Source: Maricaulis sp034659015
Lineage (GTDB): Bacteria > Pseudomonadota > Alphaproteobacteria > Caulobacterales > Maricaulaceae
Length of the DNA stretch: 64,000 nucleotides
NCBI GenBank assembly: GCA_034659015.1
Contig: JAYEGL010000017.1
Coordinates: 186,001-250,000 of the forward strand
Direction of reading: 5' to 3'
Shown here in pieces: positions 27,908 through 36,940 of the stretch (its first letter is position 1; each line of letters opens with the position of its first letter). A program made the translations under genes and the position numbers. Below the pieces are notes generated by a model, which saw only the letters and a program-made list of their open reading frames with translations, made no database searches and was not told the DNA's origin.

Positions 27908-28831
27908 ATGATCGAACTCTGGCGCGGCGTGGTGAATGCCTGGGAATGCGACGAGCTGGGGCACATGAATGTGCGCTTCTATCTCGCCAAGGCCTCCCAG
28001 GCGGTCGCCAACCTGGCCGAAGCGGCCGGGCTCAACCCCATCCACCGGTCCGATGCCTCCGCGACGCTGATCGCGCGCGACATCCATGTCCGCTTCCTGG
28101 CCGAGGCCCATCCCGGCGCGCCGGTCTATATCGAGGGCGGCATCCTCGATCACGACGAGACGAGCGCCCGCGCCATCCTGGTCATGCGCCATGCCGGCTC
28201 CGGCGTGCCGGCCGCCAGTTTCCGCCTGGTCCTGGGCCATGCATCGCCCAAGAACGGCCAGGACTTCGCATGGCCGCACCGCTTCCCGGAGCGGGCCGGT
28301 CGCATCACGGTGGATTGTCCGGACTTCGCCGCACCGCGCGGCCTGTCGCTCGATACGCCCGCTGCCGATGCCAGCCTGCAGCGTGCCGACTCCGTGGGCC
28401 TGCAGGCGATCGGACGCGGCCGGTTCGGCGCGGACGAGATGGACGGGTTCGGATGGCTGCGGCTGGAATTCCTGCTCGGCCGCATCTCCGACAGCGTCAC
28501 CAATTTCGCGGGCGCCTTTCCCGAAGAATGGGACATGCACGCACGGGGCGGCGGCGGAAATGTCGGTTCGGCCCTGCTGGAATGCCGGATCCGGCCGCGG
28601 CGCTGGCCGCGCACCGGCGACGGGTTTGTTGTGCGGTCCGGACTGAAATCCGCCGGTCCGAAAGTGCGCAATCTCGTGCACTGGGTTCTGGAGCCGTCGA
28701 CCGGCCGGCCCTGGTGGACGATGGAAGGCGTGGCCGCCCCGATGGATCTCGACGCGCGGCGGATTCTCGACGTGCCGGAGGCCGCCGTGGAAGCCATCCG
28801 GCGCGCCTGTGTATCCGGTCTGGAAAGCTGA
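27908..28831 (+). CDS. Acyl-CoA thioesterase-like double-hotdog protein
   Basis: A 307-residue protein. It begins WRGVVNAWECDELGHMNVRFYLAKASQA, read as two parts, which matches the 4-hydroxybenzoyl-CoA thioesterase active-site helix with the catalytic Asp in ECDELGHMN. A second hotdog-like half follows (FGWLRLEFLLGRISDSVTNF, ending WWTMEGVAAPMDLDARRI). Substrate is unknown. It starts 30 bp after zur on the same strand and may be read through from it, but no functional link with zinc is evident. Confidence 0.8.
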   Translation: MIELWRGVVNAWECDELGHMNVRFYLAKASQAVANLAEAAGLNPIHRSDASATLIARDIHVRFLAEAHPGAPVYIEGGILDHDETSARAILVMRHAGSGVPAASFRLVLGHASPKNGQDFAWPHRFPERAGRITVDCPDFAAPRGLSLDTPAADASLQRADSVGLQAIGRGRFGADEMDGFGWLRLEFLLGRISDSVTNFAGAFPEEWDMHARGGGGNVGSALLECRIRPRRWPRTGDGFVVRSGLKSAGPKVRNLVHWVLEPSTGRPWWTMEGVAAPMDLDARRILDVPEAAVEAIRRACVSGLES

Positions 28832-29148
28832 CACCTGCGACACGGTCTGTGCCCGGCAGGCCACACCCTCTCCTCAAACGCGAAAAACGGGACGGCGAAG
28901 CTTGCCCTTGCCGACCCGAACCGCTATCCGGCCGCTCCCGGATCAATCGGCACGAGTGAGCAGATCCATGACGCGATCCATCTAGGAAAACGGGTAGCCG
29001 GCGCGCTGCCTGAGCCTGACGACAGCCCGACCCGCGCGATGCGGGAACGGACGGCAGGGACATCCGCCGCGCCACGCCTTCCCTTTCCCAGATGACCGCA
29101 TCAAAAGGACGGATCGCCCTTCCCGCACGACGGGGCTCCGCTGCCGAC
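28832..29148. other. Intergenic stretch, nothing recognised
   Basis: These 317 bp between the thioesterase and the ABC exporter hold no gene, repeat or clear promoter that I can support. An in-frame ATG at 29092 could lengthen the exporter by 19 codons. Confidence 0.5.
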
Positions 29149-30945
29149 ATGTCCGACTTTACCGACGACCAATTCGACGACCAGAGCGAAACGCCGCGCC
29201 AGCGCGAGCTGAAGAATACGCAGGTCCTGGCCTATCTGGTCCGCCAGTGGCGCCGCCGCCCCTGGCTGCTGACCGGCATGCTGGGCTTCATGACGCTGGC
29301 CACGATCACCGAGTTGATGATCCCGCTCGCCGCCGGCCGGCTGATCGACACGCTGGCCGCCGGGCCCGCGGCCGGAGAGCCCTGGCCCGCCTTCGCGCTG
29401 TATCTCGGCGTGGCGGCGGTGTTCTACGCCTTCCGCCAGCTGGCCTCGCGCTGCGAAGTGCCGTTTTCCTCGGCGAACATGGCGGACCTGACCACCGAGA
29501 CCTTCGCCAAGGTTCAGCGCTTTTCGCTGGACTGGCACGCCAACACCTTCGCCGGCTCGGTGGTGCGCAAGGTGACGCGCGGCATGTGGGCCTATGACAA
29601 TCTGACCATGAACATCATCTTCGGCGTCGCGCCTTCGGTGGCCGTCATGCTGGGCATAGCCGGCGTGATGGCCGTGCGCTGGCCGCTGGTCGGCCTGGTG
29701 GTGCTTGGCGTCATGGCCGCCTTCATCGCCTCGACCCTGATGCTCAGCCGCTACTATATCCGCCCCCAGAATATCCGCTCGAACGCGCTGGACAGCCAGA
29801 TCGGCGGCGCCCTGGCGGACGCGGTCGGCGGCATCGCCACGGTGAAGGCCTTCGGCGCGGAGGCCCGGGAAGACGTGCGCTTTCACAAACTGGCCTGGCG
29901 CTGGCGCGCCGAGGCCAGGAAGACCTGGCTGCGCTTCGTCAATTCCTGGCTGGTCAACATCGTCACCGACCTGTCGATGCAGACGGCCCTTGTGGGCCTT
30001 CTGGTCTGGCAATGGTCGCGTGGCGCGGCGACGGCCGGCGACGTCACGGCGGCGCTCACCGCCTACATGATCGTGGCCGGCTATATGCGCCGCTTCGGCG
30101 AGCAGGTGCAGCAGGTCCAGAAAAGCATGGACGAGATCCAGGACCTGGCGATTTTCGACCTGCAGGAGAACGAGGTCGAGGACCGTCCGGACGCGACGGA
30201 TTTCCGGCCGGCGAACGGTGCGATCCGGTTCGACCATGTCGATTTCACCTATGCCGGCCAGGACCGGCCGCTCTACACCGATTTCTCGATCGCCATCCGG
30301 CCGGGCGAGAAGGTGGCGCTGGTCGGCCCGACGGGCTCGGGCAAGTCGACTTTCGTGAAGCTGGTGCAGCGTCTCTACGATGTCGACGACGGGTGCGTGA
30401 TCATCGACGGGCAGGATGTGCGCGAGGTACGCCAGGACAGCCTGCGCCGCCATATCGCCCTGGTGCCCCAGGACCCGGCCCTGTTCCACCGCACCATCGC
30501 GGAGAATATCGCCTATGGCCGGCCGGACTGCTCCGCGGACGCGGTGGTCGAGGCCGCGAAGGCCGCCCATGCCGACGCCTTCATCCGGCGCCTGCCCCAG
30601 GGCTATGACACGCTGGTCGGCGAACGCGGGGTGAAACTCTCCGGCGGCGAACGCCAGCGCGTGGCCATCGCCCGCGCGATCCTGGCCGATGCGCCGATCC
30701 TGATCCTCGACGAGGCGACCTCCAGCCTGGACAACGAGACCGAGCGCGACGTGCAGGCGGCCATGGAAGCGGTGATGGCCGGACGCACGACCATCCTCAT
30801 CGCCCACCGGCTTTCCACCATCCGCGACGCCGACCGCATCCTGGTCTTCGATCGCGGCCGCGTGGTGGAACAGGGCACACACGACGAACTCGCCGCCAGC
30901 GGCGACGGCGTCTATGCGCGGCTCGCGGCATTGGCGGCGGGGTAA
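29149..30945 (+). CDS. ABC exporter, fused membrane and ATPase domains
   Basis: A 598-residue half-transporter. Six transmembrane helices (about 40-310) precede the nucleotide-binding domain with Walker A GPTGSGKST, signature LSGGERQR, Walker B ILILDEATS and the H-loop IAHRLST. It belongs to the MsbA/AtmA-like type I exporter class; substrate is not readable. VGGIATVKAFGAEARE is the usual coupling-helix region. It stands alone between a gene-free gap and repeat copy A2. The start at 29149 (MSDFTDD) is tentative; 29092 is the alternative. Confidence 0.92.
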   Translation: MSDFTDDQFDDQSETPRQRELKNTQVLAYLVRQWRRRPWLLTGMLGFMTLATITELMIPLAAGRLIDTLAAGPAAGEPWPAFALYLGVAAVFYAFRQLASRCEVPFSSANMADLTTETFAKVQRFSLDWHANTFAGSVVRKVTRGMWAYDNLTMNIIFGVAPSVAVMLGIAGVMAVRWPLVGLVVLGVMAAFIASTLMLSRYYIRPQNIRSNALDSQIGGALADAVGGIATVKAFGAEAREDVRFHKLAWRWRAEARKTWLRFVNSWLVNIVTDLSMQTALVGLLVWQWSRGAATAGDVTAALTAYMIVAGYMRRFGEQVQQVQKSMDEIQDLAIFDLQENEVEDRPDATDFRPANGAIRFDHVDFTYAGQDRPLYTDFSIAIRPGEKVALVGPTGSGKSTFVKLVQRLYDVDDGCVIIDGQDVREVRQDSLRRHIALVPQDPALFHRTIAENIAYGRPDCSADAVVEAAKAAHADAFIRRLPQGYDTLVGERGVKLSGGERQRVAIARAILADAPILILDEATSSLDNETERDVQAAMEAVMAGRTTILIAHRLSTIRDADRILVFDRGRVVEQGTHDELAASGDGVYARLAALAAG

Positions 30946-30970
30946 GGCGCTTGAAGCACTTCTAGCCAAT

Positions 30971-31135
30971 GTCATCCCGGATGGATGCCCGGCCCTGGGC
31001 CGGGCGTAAGTCCGGGACCCATAATCCCGGTGCGGGCCCAGCTGTCTCTGAAAGTGAGCCTGCTTCCGGCCAACATCGGCGCGTATGGGTCCCGGCTCTG
31101 CACCCCGCCTGCGCGGGGCATTCGGCCGGGATGAC
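30971..31135. repeat. Intergenic repeat family A, copy 2
   Basis: It starts GTCATCCCGG and ends CCGGGATGAC and shares the internal order of segments with 1035-1198 (GGATGGATGCCCGGCCC or -CT, AAGTCCGGGACCCATA, GAGCCTGCTTCCG, CGTATGGGTCCCGGC, GGGGCATTCGGCCGGG). The length is 165 bp versus 164 bp. The middle differs most. No gene is inside. Confidence 0.85.
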
Positions 31136-31213
31136 ACAGAAGAGGTGCATGGATATGGCCCCCACTCGCTCTCCATGCTTTTCTGCCCGCGCTTGAAGAA
31201 CAAGGCTGACCCC

Positions 31214-32050
31214 ATGCGCCCTCTCGCCGCCCTGATCGGTTTTCTCGTCCTCCTCCTGCCCGCCGCGCTGGCCGAGGACGGTCATCCGCGCCCCTTCGAC
31301 GGCAATCACGATGCCATGCCCGTCGTCGAGGCGGCGCTGGAGACCGCCCGGGCGGAGAACAAGCGCCTGCTGCTCGTGCTGGGCGCCAACTGGTGTCATG
31401 ACAGCCGCGGACTGGCCCATCACTTCGAGGACCCGGAGCTCGCCGCCACGCTGGAGACGCACTACGTCACCCGCTTCATCGATGTCGGCTGGCGCGAGGC
31501 GAATCAGGACGTCCCGGCGCGCTTCGGCATTCACGCCCTCTATGGCACGCCGACCGTGCTGGTGATCGACCCGGACGAGGAACGCCTGCTCAACCGCGCC
31601 GAACGGAGCGACTGGACCTCGGCCGCCTCCACGCCCGTCGAGGAAGCGCGCGCCTGGTTCGCCCGCTGGGCCGGCGAACAGCCGACCTCCGCCGGCCTGC
31701 TGGAAGGGTCGCTGACCTATCAGGCCATGCTGATCGAGATCGAGGCCTTCGAGGACGAGGAGGCCGAACGCCTGGCCGCCGCCTATCGCGACATCGCCCG
31801 CTGGCGCGATGCGCCGGCAGACGACCGGCCGGCGGATTTCGCCGCGCTGGAAGCGGAAGTGGAGGACTGGCGCCGCGCCTTGCCGCGCCAGGTCCGGCAA
31901 CTGAAATCGGACGCCCGCCGTCTGGTGGCCGCCGCGCTGGCAGACATCGCCGGCGACGATCCCGTCACCATCCAGACCGTGGCCGCGCTGGACGCCCGCG
32001 AACCCGACCTTGCGCTCGACTTCGAGCCGCACGTCTCGGACACCTGGTAA
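31214..32050 (+). CDS. Exported thioredoxin-fold protein with a single-cysteine WCHDS motif
   Basis: A 278-residue protein. After a signal peptide (MRPLAALIGFLVLLLPAALA), residues about 25-150 form a thioredoxin fold: LLLVLGANWCHDSRG in place of WCxxC, and the cis-Pro loop YGTPTVLVID. With Ser at the second position it cannot form the standard disulfide, so it may act as a monothiol reductase, isomerase or binding module. The C-terminal half is helical and charged, without a recognised domain. It lies 5 bp upstream of the PhzF gene. Confidence 0.8.
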   Translation: MRPLAALIGFLVLLLPAALAEDGHPRPFDGNHDAMPVVEAALETARAENKRLLLVLGANWCHDSRGLAHHFEDPELAATLETHYVTRFIDVGWREANQDVPARFGIHALYGTPTVLVIDPDEERLLNRAERSDWTSAASTPVEEARAWFARWAGEQPTSAGLLEGSLTYQAMLIEIEAFEDEEAERLAAAYRDIARWRDAPADDRPADFAALEAEVEDWRRALPRQVRQLKSDARRLVAAALADIAGDDPVTIQTVAALDAREPDLALDFEPHVSDTW

Positions 32051-32055
32051 GCGCC

Positions 32056-32877
32056 ATGACCCATCTGCCCTATTTCGAGATCCATTCCTTCGCCGATCCG
32101 GACATGCCCTTCTCGGGCAATCCGGCCGGCGTGTGCCTGATGGACGGCTTTCCCGGCGACGCCGTACTCGCCGGCATCGCGAATTCGAACAATCTCTCCG
32201 AGACCGCTTTCCTGGTGCCCAGGGAGACCGATGTCTGGGACCTGCGCTGGTTCACGCCGGCGGTGGAGGTCGATCTGTGCGGACACGCCACATTCGCGGC
32301 CGGTGCCGTGGTGCTGGAAAACGGTGCCGTGCGGGGCGACACGGCGCATTTCGAGACGCGCTCGGGGCGGCTGAGCGTCGGCCGCGGCGAAACCGGCTTC
32401 ACCATGGATCTGCCGCAGATCGGCTTTGCAGCGGGCGAAGCCGACGGCAGGACCGCAGAGGCGCTGGGCCTGGCCGGGACGTCCGCCGATGTCTTCGACG
32501 TCGAGCGCATTCACGGCGCGCGCTATCAGATGTGGGTCGTCGAGCGCGAGGCCATGGTGCGCGAGGCCCGGCCCGATCACGGCCGGCTGCGCGAGATGGG
32601 CACGAACGTCATTCTCACGGCGCCCGGGGATACCGCCGACTTCGTGTCGCGTTTTTTCGCGCCGGCTTCGGGCGTCGACGAGGATCCGGTGACCGGCTCG
32701 GCACACTGCACGCTGGCGCCCTATTGGGCGGAGCGGCTGGGCAGGCCGCGCATGACCGCCCGACAGATCGGCCCGCGGCCAGGCCTGCTCGAGGTCGAAC
32801 CGGCCGCAGGGCGCGTCACCTTCACCGGTCACGCGCCCCGCTATCTGGAAGGCTCGATCGCCGTCGGGCCGGCCTAG
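32056..32877 (+). CDS. PhzF family isomerase/epimerase
   Basis: A 273-residue cytoplasmic protein of the diaminopimelate-epimerase fold. FADPDMPFSGNPAGVCL and NNLSETAFLVP carry the conserved Gly-Asn-Pro-Ala and the catalytic Glu; LCGHATFAAG and DEDPVTGSAHC are the other family signatures. PhzF of phenazine synthesis is the named member, but most homologues have unknown substrates and there are no phenazine genes here. It follows the thioredoxin-fold gene closely, and its stop codon shares CTAG with the converging next gene. Confidence 0.92.
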   Translation: MTHLPYFEIHSFADPDMPFSGNPAGVCLMDGFPGDAVLAGIANSNNLSETAFLVPRETDVWDLRWFTPAVEVDLCGHATFAAGAVVLENGAVRGDTAHFETRSGRLSVGRGETGFTMDLPQIGFAAGEADGRTAEALGLAGTSADVFDVERIHGARYQMWVVEREAMVREARPDHGRLREMGTNVILTAPGDTADFVSRFFAPASGVDEDPVTGSAHCTLAPYWAERLGRPRMTARQIGPRPGLLEVEPAAGRVTFTGHAPRYLEGSIAVGPA

Positions 32878-33308
32878 TAGCGGCGATAACCGCGGCGGTG
32901 CGGACGATCGAAACGGTGCCCGCGCGGATACTCGATCCGCACATCGATCCAGTGACGGGCGCCATAGCGGTCGGCCACGTAGAAAGCACCGTTTCCGGCC
33001 CGGTAGACGACACCGGGCGAGGCATAGCGCCCGCGGCTGTAGCGCGCCGCGCCGTAGCGGCCGTTTTCCCAGCGATGACCTTCATAACGCCAGGCCCGCG
33101 GCGGGCACTCGATCACCCGGCGGTCGCGGAAATCCTCGCGGCGGTCGAAACGGCCATTGTAGTCCCGGCGGTCGCGGCGGTCCTCGCGCAGATCGGGGCA
33201 GGCCGCGGCATTGAGCACCCAGGTGCCCGCATCGGCGGTTCCGGCCACGGCCACACTGCCAAGGGCGGAGAGCGCCAGGGCAGCGGCAACGGACTTGAGA
33301 GCAAGCAT
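32874..33308 (-). CDS. Small secreted Arg/Tyr-rich basic protein
   Basis: A 144-residue protein with a signal peptide (MLALKSVAAALALSALGSVAVAG). The mature part has two cysteines (NAAACPDL and VIECPP) and is dense in Arg, Tyr and Gly (DRRDRRDYNGRFDRRED, ending HRRGYRRY). I do not recognise the family; similar basic RcnB-like or nickel-related periplasmic proteins exist but motifs do not match clearly. AAGGA precedes the ATG at 33308. It converges on the PhzF gene with a 4-bp overlap. Confidence 0.7.
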   Translation of the reverse strand: MLALKSVAAALALSALGSVAVAGTADAGTWVLNAAACPDLREDRRDRRDYNGRFDRREDFRDRRVIECPPRAWRYEGHRWENGRYGAARYSRGRYASPGVVYRAGNGAFYVADRYGARHWIDVRIEYPRGHRFDRPHRRGYRRY

Positions 33309-33497
33309 GACATCGATCCTTTCTGTCAAAGTGGTGCCCACCTTGAGCGCGATTGAGCCATATGCCGGCCGAACCGGGCTTGAATGCCCCGTTCAGGGGA
33401 CGGTCATCTTTATGACGTTCTGTTAGACAGGGCGCGCGCTTGGTTTTGCCGATGAATTGGCCGATAAGCGCCTGACGACTTGGGGGACTGGAAGACT

Positions 33498-34811
33498 ATG
33501 ATCCGTCGCGTTTGGATATCCGCCGCACTGTTTTTCGCCCTGCCGGCCTTCGCCGCCGCGCAGGCACCTGCCGGTGAGCCGGCCCTGGCCGGCGCTCCGG
33601 CCTCGCACGACGCGGCGGACGCCGAACGGCTGTCGAGCCGCGATCTCAGCCGCTGGCTGCAACAGGGCAAGCCGCCCAAGCCCGGCGCCAGCCCGGCATC
33701 CGGCGGCTATACCGGCGACGACACCTGCCAGTGGGCCAATGACGGCGAATGCGACGACCCCGGCATCGGCACCGGCGCCTGCCGGCAGGGCACGGATTAT
33801 TCCGATTGCTGGCGGCTGGTGGAAGGCGTGGAGGACAATTCCTGCCGCTGGGCCAATGACGGCGAGTGCGACGAGCCGGGCTTCGGCACCGGCGCCTGCA
33901 CCCAGGCGACCGACCTCAATGATTGCGGCGACGTGATCCATCTGCGCTTCCGCAATGACAGCTGCGAAACCGCGTTCGACGGCGTGTGCAACGAGCCGGG
34001 CGTGGGCGACGGCACCTGCGAGGACCGCACCGACCGGGCCGACTGTTTCGGCCGCGACCGCCCGCTGGGCATCAACGACCATTATTTCGGCCGCGACGAC
34101 CGGGTCTTCATGGACACGGCCCAATTTCCCTGGAACGTCGTCGGTCAGGTCGATTTCGATGCCGGCGGCGCCTGCACGGCCACGCTGATCGCCGACGATG
34201 TGCTGATCACCGCCTCGCACTGTATCAGCGAGGAAGGCCGGCTGGATGCCCGCGGCGTCTTCCGCACCGCCTATGCCCGCGAGGGCGGCCCGCTGGAAGC
34301 GCGCGTCATCGACTTCTTCAACGATCCGGACTGGGACGAGCAGCGTTTCTCCTCCGGCGACGAGCTGGACGGCACCGACTGGGCGCTGCTGCGCATCGAC
34401 CGCCCGCTCGGCGCCGAGCTGGGCCATGTCGGCGTGCGCGGGCTGGTGGACAGCGAAGGCCCGCGCGGCGCGCTGGACGTCGAGCTCTACCAGGCCGGAT
34501 ACAGCTGGGACACGGGCACGCACCTGTCCGGCAATCTGGGCTGTCACATGGTCGAGGTGTTCGGCGACAACACCATGGCGCACGACTGCGACACCACGCG
34601 CGGGGACAGCGGCTCGCCCTTCATGATCCGCGAGGGCGACGACTATTTTGTCGTCGCCACGGATTCGAACTTCCGCTCCAATCCCGACGGTCCGATGATC
34701 TATATCGCGGCCCGGTCGGAACGCTGGCTGCCCTATTTCGAGGACTTCGCGGCCGGCCGGATCGGCAATGACAGCCCGCGTCCGCGCGGCCCCGGAAAAC
34801 CCCCGAAATAG
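33498..34811 (+). CDS. Secreted trypsin-like serine protease with three cysteine repeats
   Basis: A 437-residue protein. After a signal peptide (to about residue 21) come three repeats with identical cysteine spacing C-x7-C-x9-C-x8-C: Cys77/85/95/104, 116/124/134/143 and 156/164/174/183. Each contains a WANDGECDDPG-like core and ends near DC. The C-terminal S1 domain has His241 (ITASHC), Asp294 (TDWALLRID) and Ser371 (TTRGDSGSP). The acidic repeats (NDGECDEPG, GTD..DC) suggest calcium-binding, disulfide-knotted modules. It ends GPGKPPK. A true start at 33498 is inferred from the signal peptide. Substrate is unknown. Confidence 0.88.
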   Translation: MIRRVWISAALFFALPAFAAAQAPAGEPALAGAPASHDAADAERLSSRDLSRWLQQGKPPKPGASPASGGYTGDDTCQWANDGECDDPGIGTGACRQGTDYSDCWRLVEGVEDNSCRWANDGECDEPGFGTGACTQATDLNDCGDVIHLRFRNDSCETAFDGVCNEPGVGDGTCEDRTDRADCFGRDRPLGINDHYFGRDDRVFMDTAQFPWNVVGQVDFDAGGACTATLIADDVLITASHCISEEGRLDARGVFRTAYAREGGPLEARVIDFFNDPDWDEQRFSSGDELDGTDWALLRIDRPLGAELGHVGVRGLVDSEGPRGALDVELYQAGYSWDTGTHLSGNLGCHMVEVFGDNTMAHDCDTTRGDSGSPFMIREGDDYFVVATDSNFRSNPDGPMIYIAARSERWLPYFEDFAAGRIGNDSPRPRGPGKPPK

Positions 34812-34814
34812 CCC

Positions 34815-34897
34815 AAAAGGGGACAGGTCGAATTAACGCATCCCGGTAGAGCGCGCGCGCAAGCTCTGCCACGCGTTAATTCGACCTGTCCCCTTTT
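34815..34897. repeat. REP-like palindrome with perfect 25-bp arms
   Basis: The left arm at 34815-34839 begins AAAAGGGGACAGGTCGAATT and is exactly complementary to the right arm at 34873-34897. A 33-bp centre includes a smaller AGAGC / GCTCT stem. T and A tracts at the ends could make it a two-way terminator. The right arm is translated as the last codons of the esterase gene. The GGGGACAGGTCGAATT motif resembles repeats moved by RAYT transposases, none of which is in the window. Confidence 0.85.
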
Positions 34898-36135
34898 TGC
34901 TCCGCACCCAGCAGCGCCACCAGACCTTCCGCGAGGGCATGACGCCAGCCGGCGATATCGTGCCCGCCGGGGAAGATGTGCAGCCCGGCGTCATAGCCGG
35001 CCTCCACAAGCGCATCGCGGAACCGGCGGTTGGTATCCAGCATGACATGGCCGCCATTCGTGGTGGTCTCGACATACTCCAGACGGCCCGCGGCCAGGTG
35101 AAAGCGCGGTCCTTCAGGGCCGGCCGGCGGCACGGTCCGGCCCAGCCATTCGGCGGCCTCGCCCTCCGGCGACCAGTAGAAGGAGCCGGACAGGGAAATC
35201 ACCCCGCCGAAGGCCTGCGGCCGTTCCAGCGCCGCCCGCGCAACCGCCAGTCCGCGCCGCGATGCGCCGGCCAGCACGATGTCCCGCGCGTCGGGCGAAA
35301 GGCCGTTTTCGCGCAGGAAGGGGATGAGTTCGTCGGCGAGAAACCGCACCTGGTCGTCATAGCGATGCAGGGCACTTTCCGGATCGAGCTGGTCGACGAG
35401 CACGATATTGACCGGCGGCACGCGGCCGTCGGCGGCGAGATTGGCGGCAATCTCCCAGGCCGGCGCCCGCACGCCCCACAGGAAGGCGTCATAGATCACC
35501 ACAAGCGGCGAGCGGGCACCGGCGCCGGGCGTGCGATAGAGCTGCAGCGCGACGCGGCGCGACAGGGCCTGGCTTTGCAGGTCGAGATAGTCGGGCGCGA
35601 TCCGCCGCCGCTCCGGCCAGGGGCGGACCGGCGAAAGGTCCGGCGCCCGGTCCAGCCGCAGCACGGCTTCGGCGGCCGAGCCGCGCAGATGGCGCGGATT
35701 GTTCGGATCCGACCAGCGATGCCAGCCATCCGCCTCACGCACCAGGAAGGAGTAGGCCGCCTCCACCTCGCGCGGCACATCCAGGCTGAGCCACCAGATC
35801 CCGCTCTCGCCGATACGCTGCATGGGCAGGGTGAAGTCGCGCACATAGTCGGCGACGGGTTCCCGCGCCGACGGCGCCGCCACGACACTGTCCAGACGCA
35901 CTTCCGGCGTATCCGGCCGTGTCTTGATGGCGAAGGTGACGCGGGACAGGGCCTCGTTTTCTGCATGGGGCTCGACGATCGGCAAGGGCCCGGCCGAGAT
36001 TTCCCGCCACACTTCCTCGACGGCGTGCGGCCGCTCGGCCAACGCGCGCGCGGCCGCCGCGATCTGCGCCGGCGGGGTGGCGTACACCGGCGAGACGGTC
36101 AGGAAGAAGAGGACGAGCGCGAACCTGGAAAACAT
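34876..36135 (-). CDS. Exported esterase, enterochelin-esterase-like
   Basis: A 419-residue protein with a signal peptide (ending VYATPP). An N-terminal beta-sandwich (about 60-170, with WWLSLDVPREVEAAYSF) precedes an esterase-D/Fes-type alpha/beta hydrolase (PLVVIYDAFLWG, nucleophile region VLAGASRRGLA, C-terminal IFPGGHD supplying His). Fes-like enzymes hydrolyse siderophore esters, but the export signal and weak nucleophile elbow leave the substrate open. Its final residues KGDRSN and stop codon come from the right arm of a REP-like palindrome, suggesting the natural C-terminus was replaced. Confidence 0.82.
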   Translation of the reverse strand: MFSRFALVLFFLTVSPVYATPPAQIAAAARALAERPHAVEEVWREISAGPLPIVEPHAENEALSRVTFAIKTRPDTPEVRLDSVVAAPSAREPVADYVRDFTLPMQRIGESGIWWLSLDVPREVEAAYSFLVREADGWHRWSDPNNPRHLRGSAAEAVLRLDRAPDLSPVRPWPERRRIAPDYLDLQSQALSRRVALQLYRTPGAGARSPLVVIYDAFLWGVRAPAWEIAANLAADGRVPPVNIVLVDQLDPESALHRYDDQVRFLADELIPFLRENGLSPDARDIVLAGASRRGLAVARAALERPQAFGGVISLSGSFYWSPEGEAAEWLGRTVPPAGPEGPRFHLAAGRLEYVETTTNGGHVMLDTNRRFRDALVEAGYDAGLHIFPGGHDIAGWRHALAEGLVALLGAEQKGDRSN

Positions 36136-36201
36136 GCCAACAGACCTTTTGCCGCCCTCATCGCCGGTCTAGCGTGGACATGTCCTGAGGGGAGACGGGT
36201 C

Positions 36202-36897
36202 ATGACATCGCAATTCCGGACACTTCGCAACGACCGCACCGCACTGGTGCTGCTGGGCGCATCGGCCCTGTTCGGACTGGTCTACCTGTTCGACGATTTC
36301 GGCCTGGGCACGCCCTATCCGCTCAATGTGGCGATCAAGGCCGCCGGCATCGTCCTGCTGGGCGTCTTCGCGCTCTACCGCCGGCACCCGGTGCTGGCGC
36401 TCGGCCTCTTCCTGGGGTCGCTGGGCGATATCTTCCTGGCGCTGGAACCCTCGCAACTCCCCCTGGGCATCGCCGCCTTCGGGCTGGGTCACCTGGTCTA
36501 TATCTACCTGTTCGCCCGGATCCGCATGCGCGAGGGCGGCCGCGGCGGGTGGAGCCGGATCGCGGCCCTCGCCCTGGCTGCCTATGGCGTTGTCATTCTC
36601 AACTGGCTGCAGCCCTATTTCGGCGACCTGCGGGTGGCGGCCTCGATCTATAACGGCATCATACTGGTGATGACCGTGCTCGCCGTGATCGGCCGCGCGC
36701 CGCCCCTCGCCCTGGCCGGCGCCCTGCTCTTCCTCGTCTCCGACAGCGTGCTCGCCGTGCGCCTCTTCACCGGCTATCTGGAATGGGCCGGGCCGGTCGT
36801 TTGGGTGACCTATTATCTAGGCCAGGCAGGCATCGCGCTGGGTCTCGCACCACCTGCCGCAACCGCTTCGGACAGGTCCGGGACCGGATCCGGCTAG
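36202..36897 (+). CDS. YhhN family membrane protein (lysoplasmalogenase-like)
   Basis: A 231-residue integral membrane protein with about eight helices. GSLGDIFLAL and LVSDSVLAVRLF carry the two conserved acidic residues (Asp) of the YhhN/TMEM86 family, whose animal member hydrolyses the vinyl-ether bond of lysoplasmalogens. Bacterial roles are less certain. GGGGAG lies upstream of the ATG at 36202. It is divergent from the esterase with a 66-bp gap. Confidence 0.88.
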   Translation: MTSQFRTLRNDRTALVLLGASALFGLVYLFDDFGLGTPYPLNVAIKAAGIVLLGVFALYRRHPVLALGLFLGSLGDIFLALEPSQLPLGIAAFGLGHLVYIYLFARIRMREGGRGGWSRIAALALAAYGVVILNWLQPYFGDLRVAASIYNGIILVMTVLAVIGRAPPLALAGALLFLVSDSVLAVRLFTGYLEWAGPVVWVTYYLGQAGIALGLAPPAATASDRSGTGSG

Positions 36898-36900
36898 GGC

Positions 36901-36937
36901 ATTTTCAGCGAAAGCGGGAACCGGCTTCGCTGAAAAT
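36901..36937. terminator. Two-way terminator-like hairpin
   Basis: ATTTTCAGCGAA and TTCGCTGAAAAT form a perfect 12-bp stem around a 13-base loop, exactly between the converging YhhN and DUF481 genes. A and T runs at the stem base fit bidirectional termination. Confidence 0.65.
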
Positions 36938-36940
36938 ACC

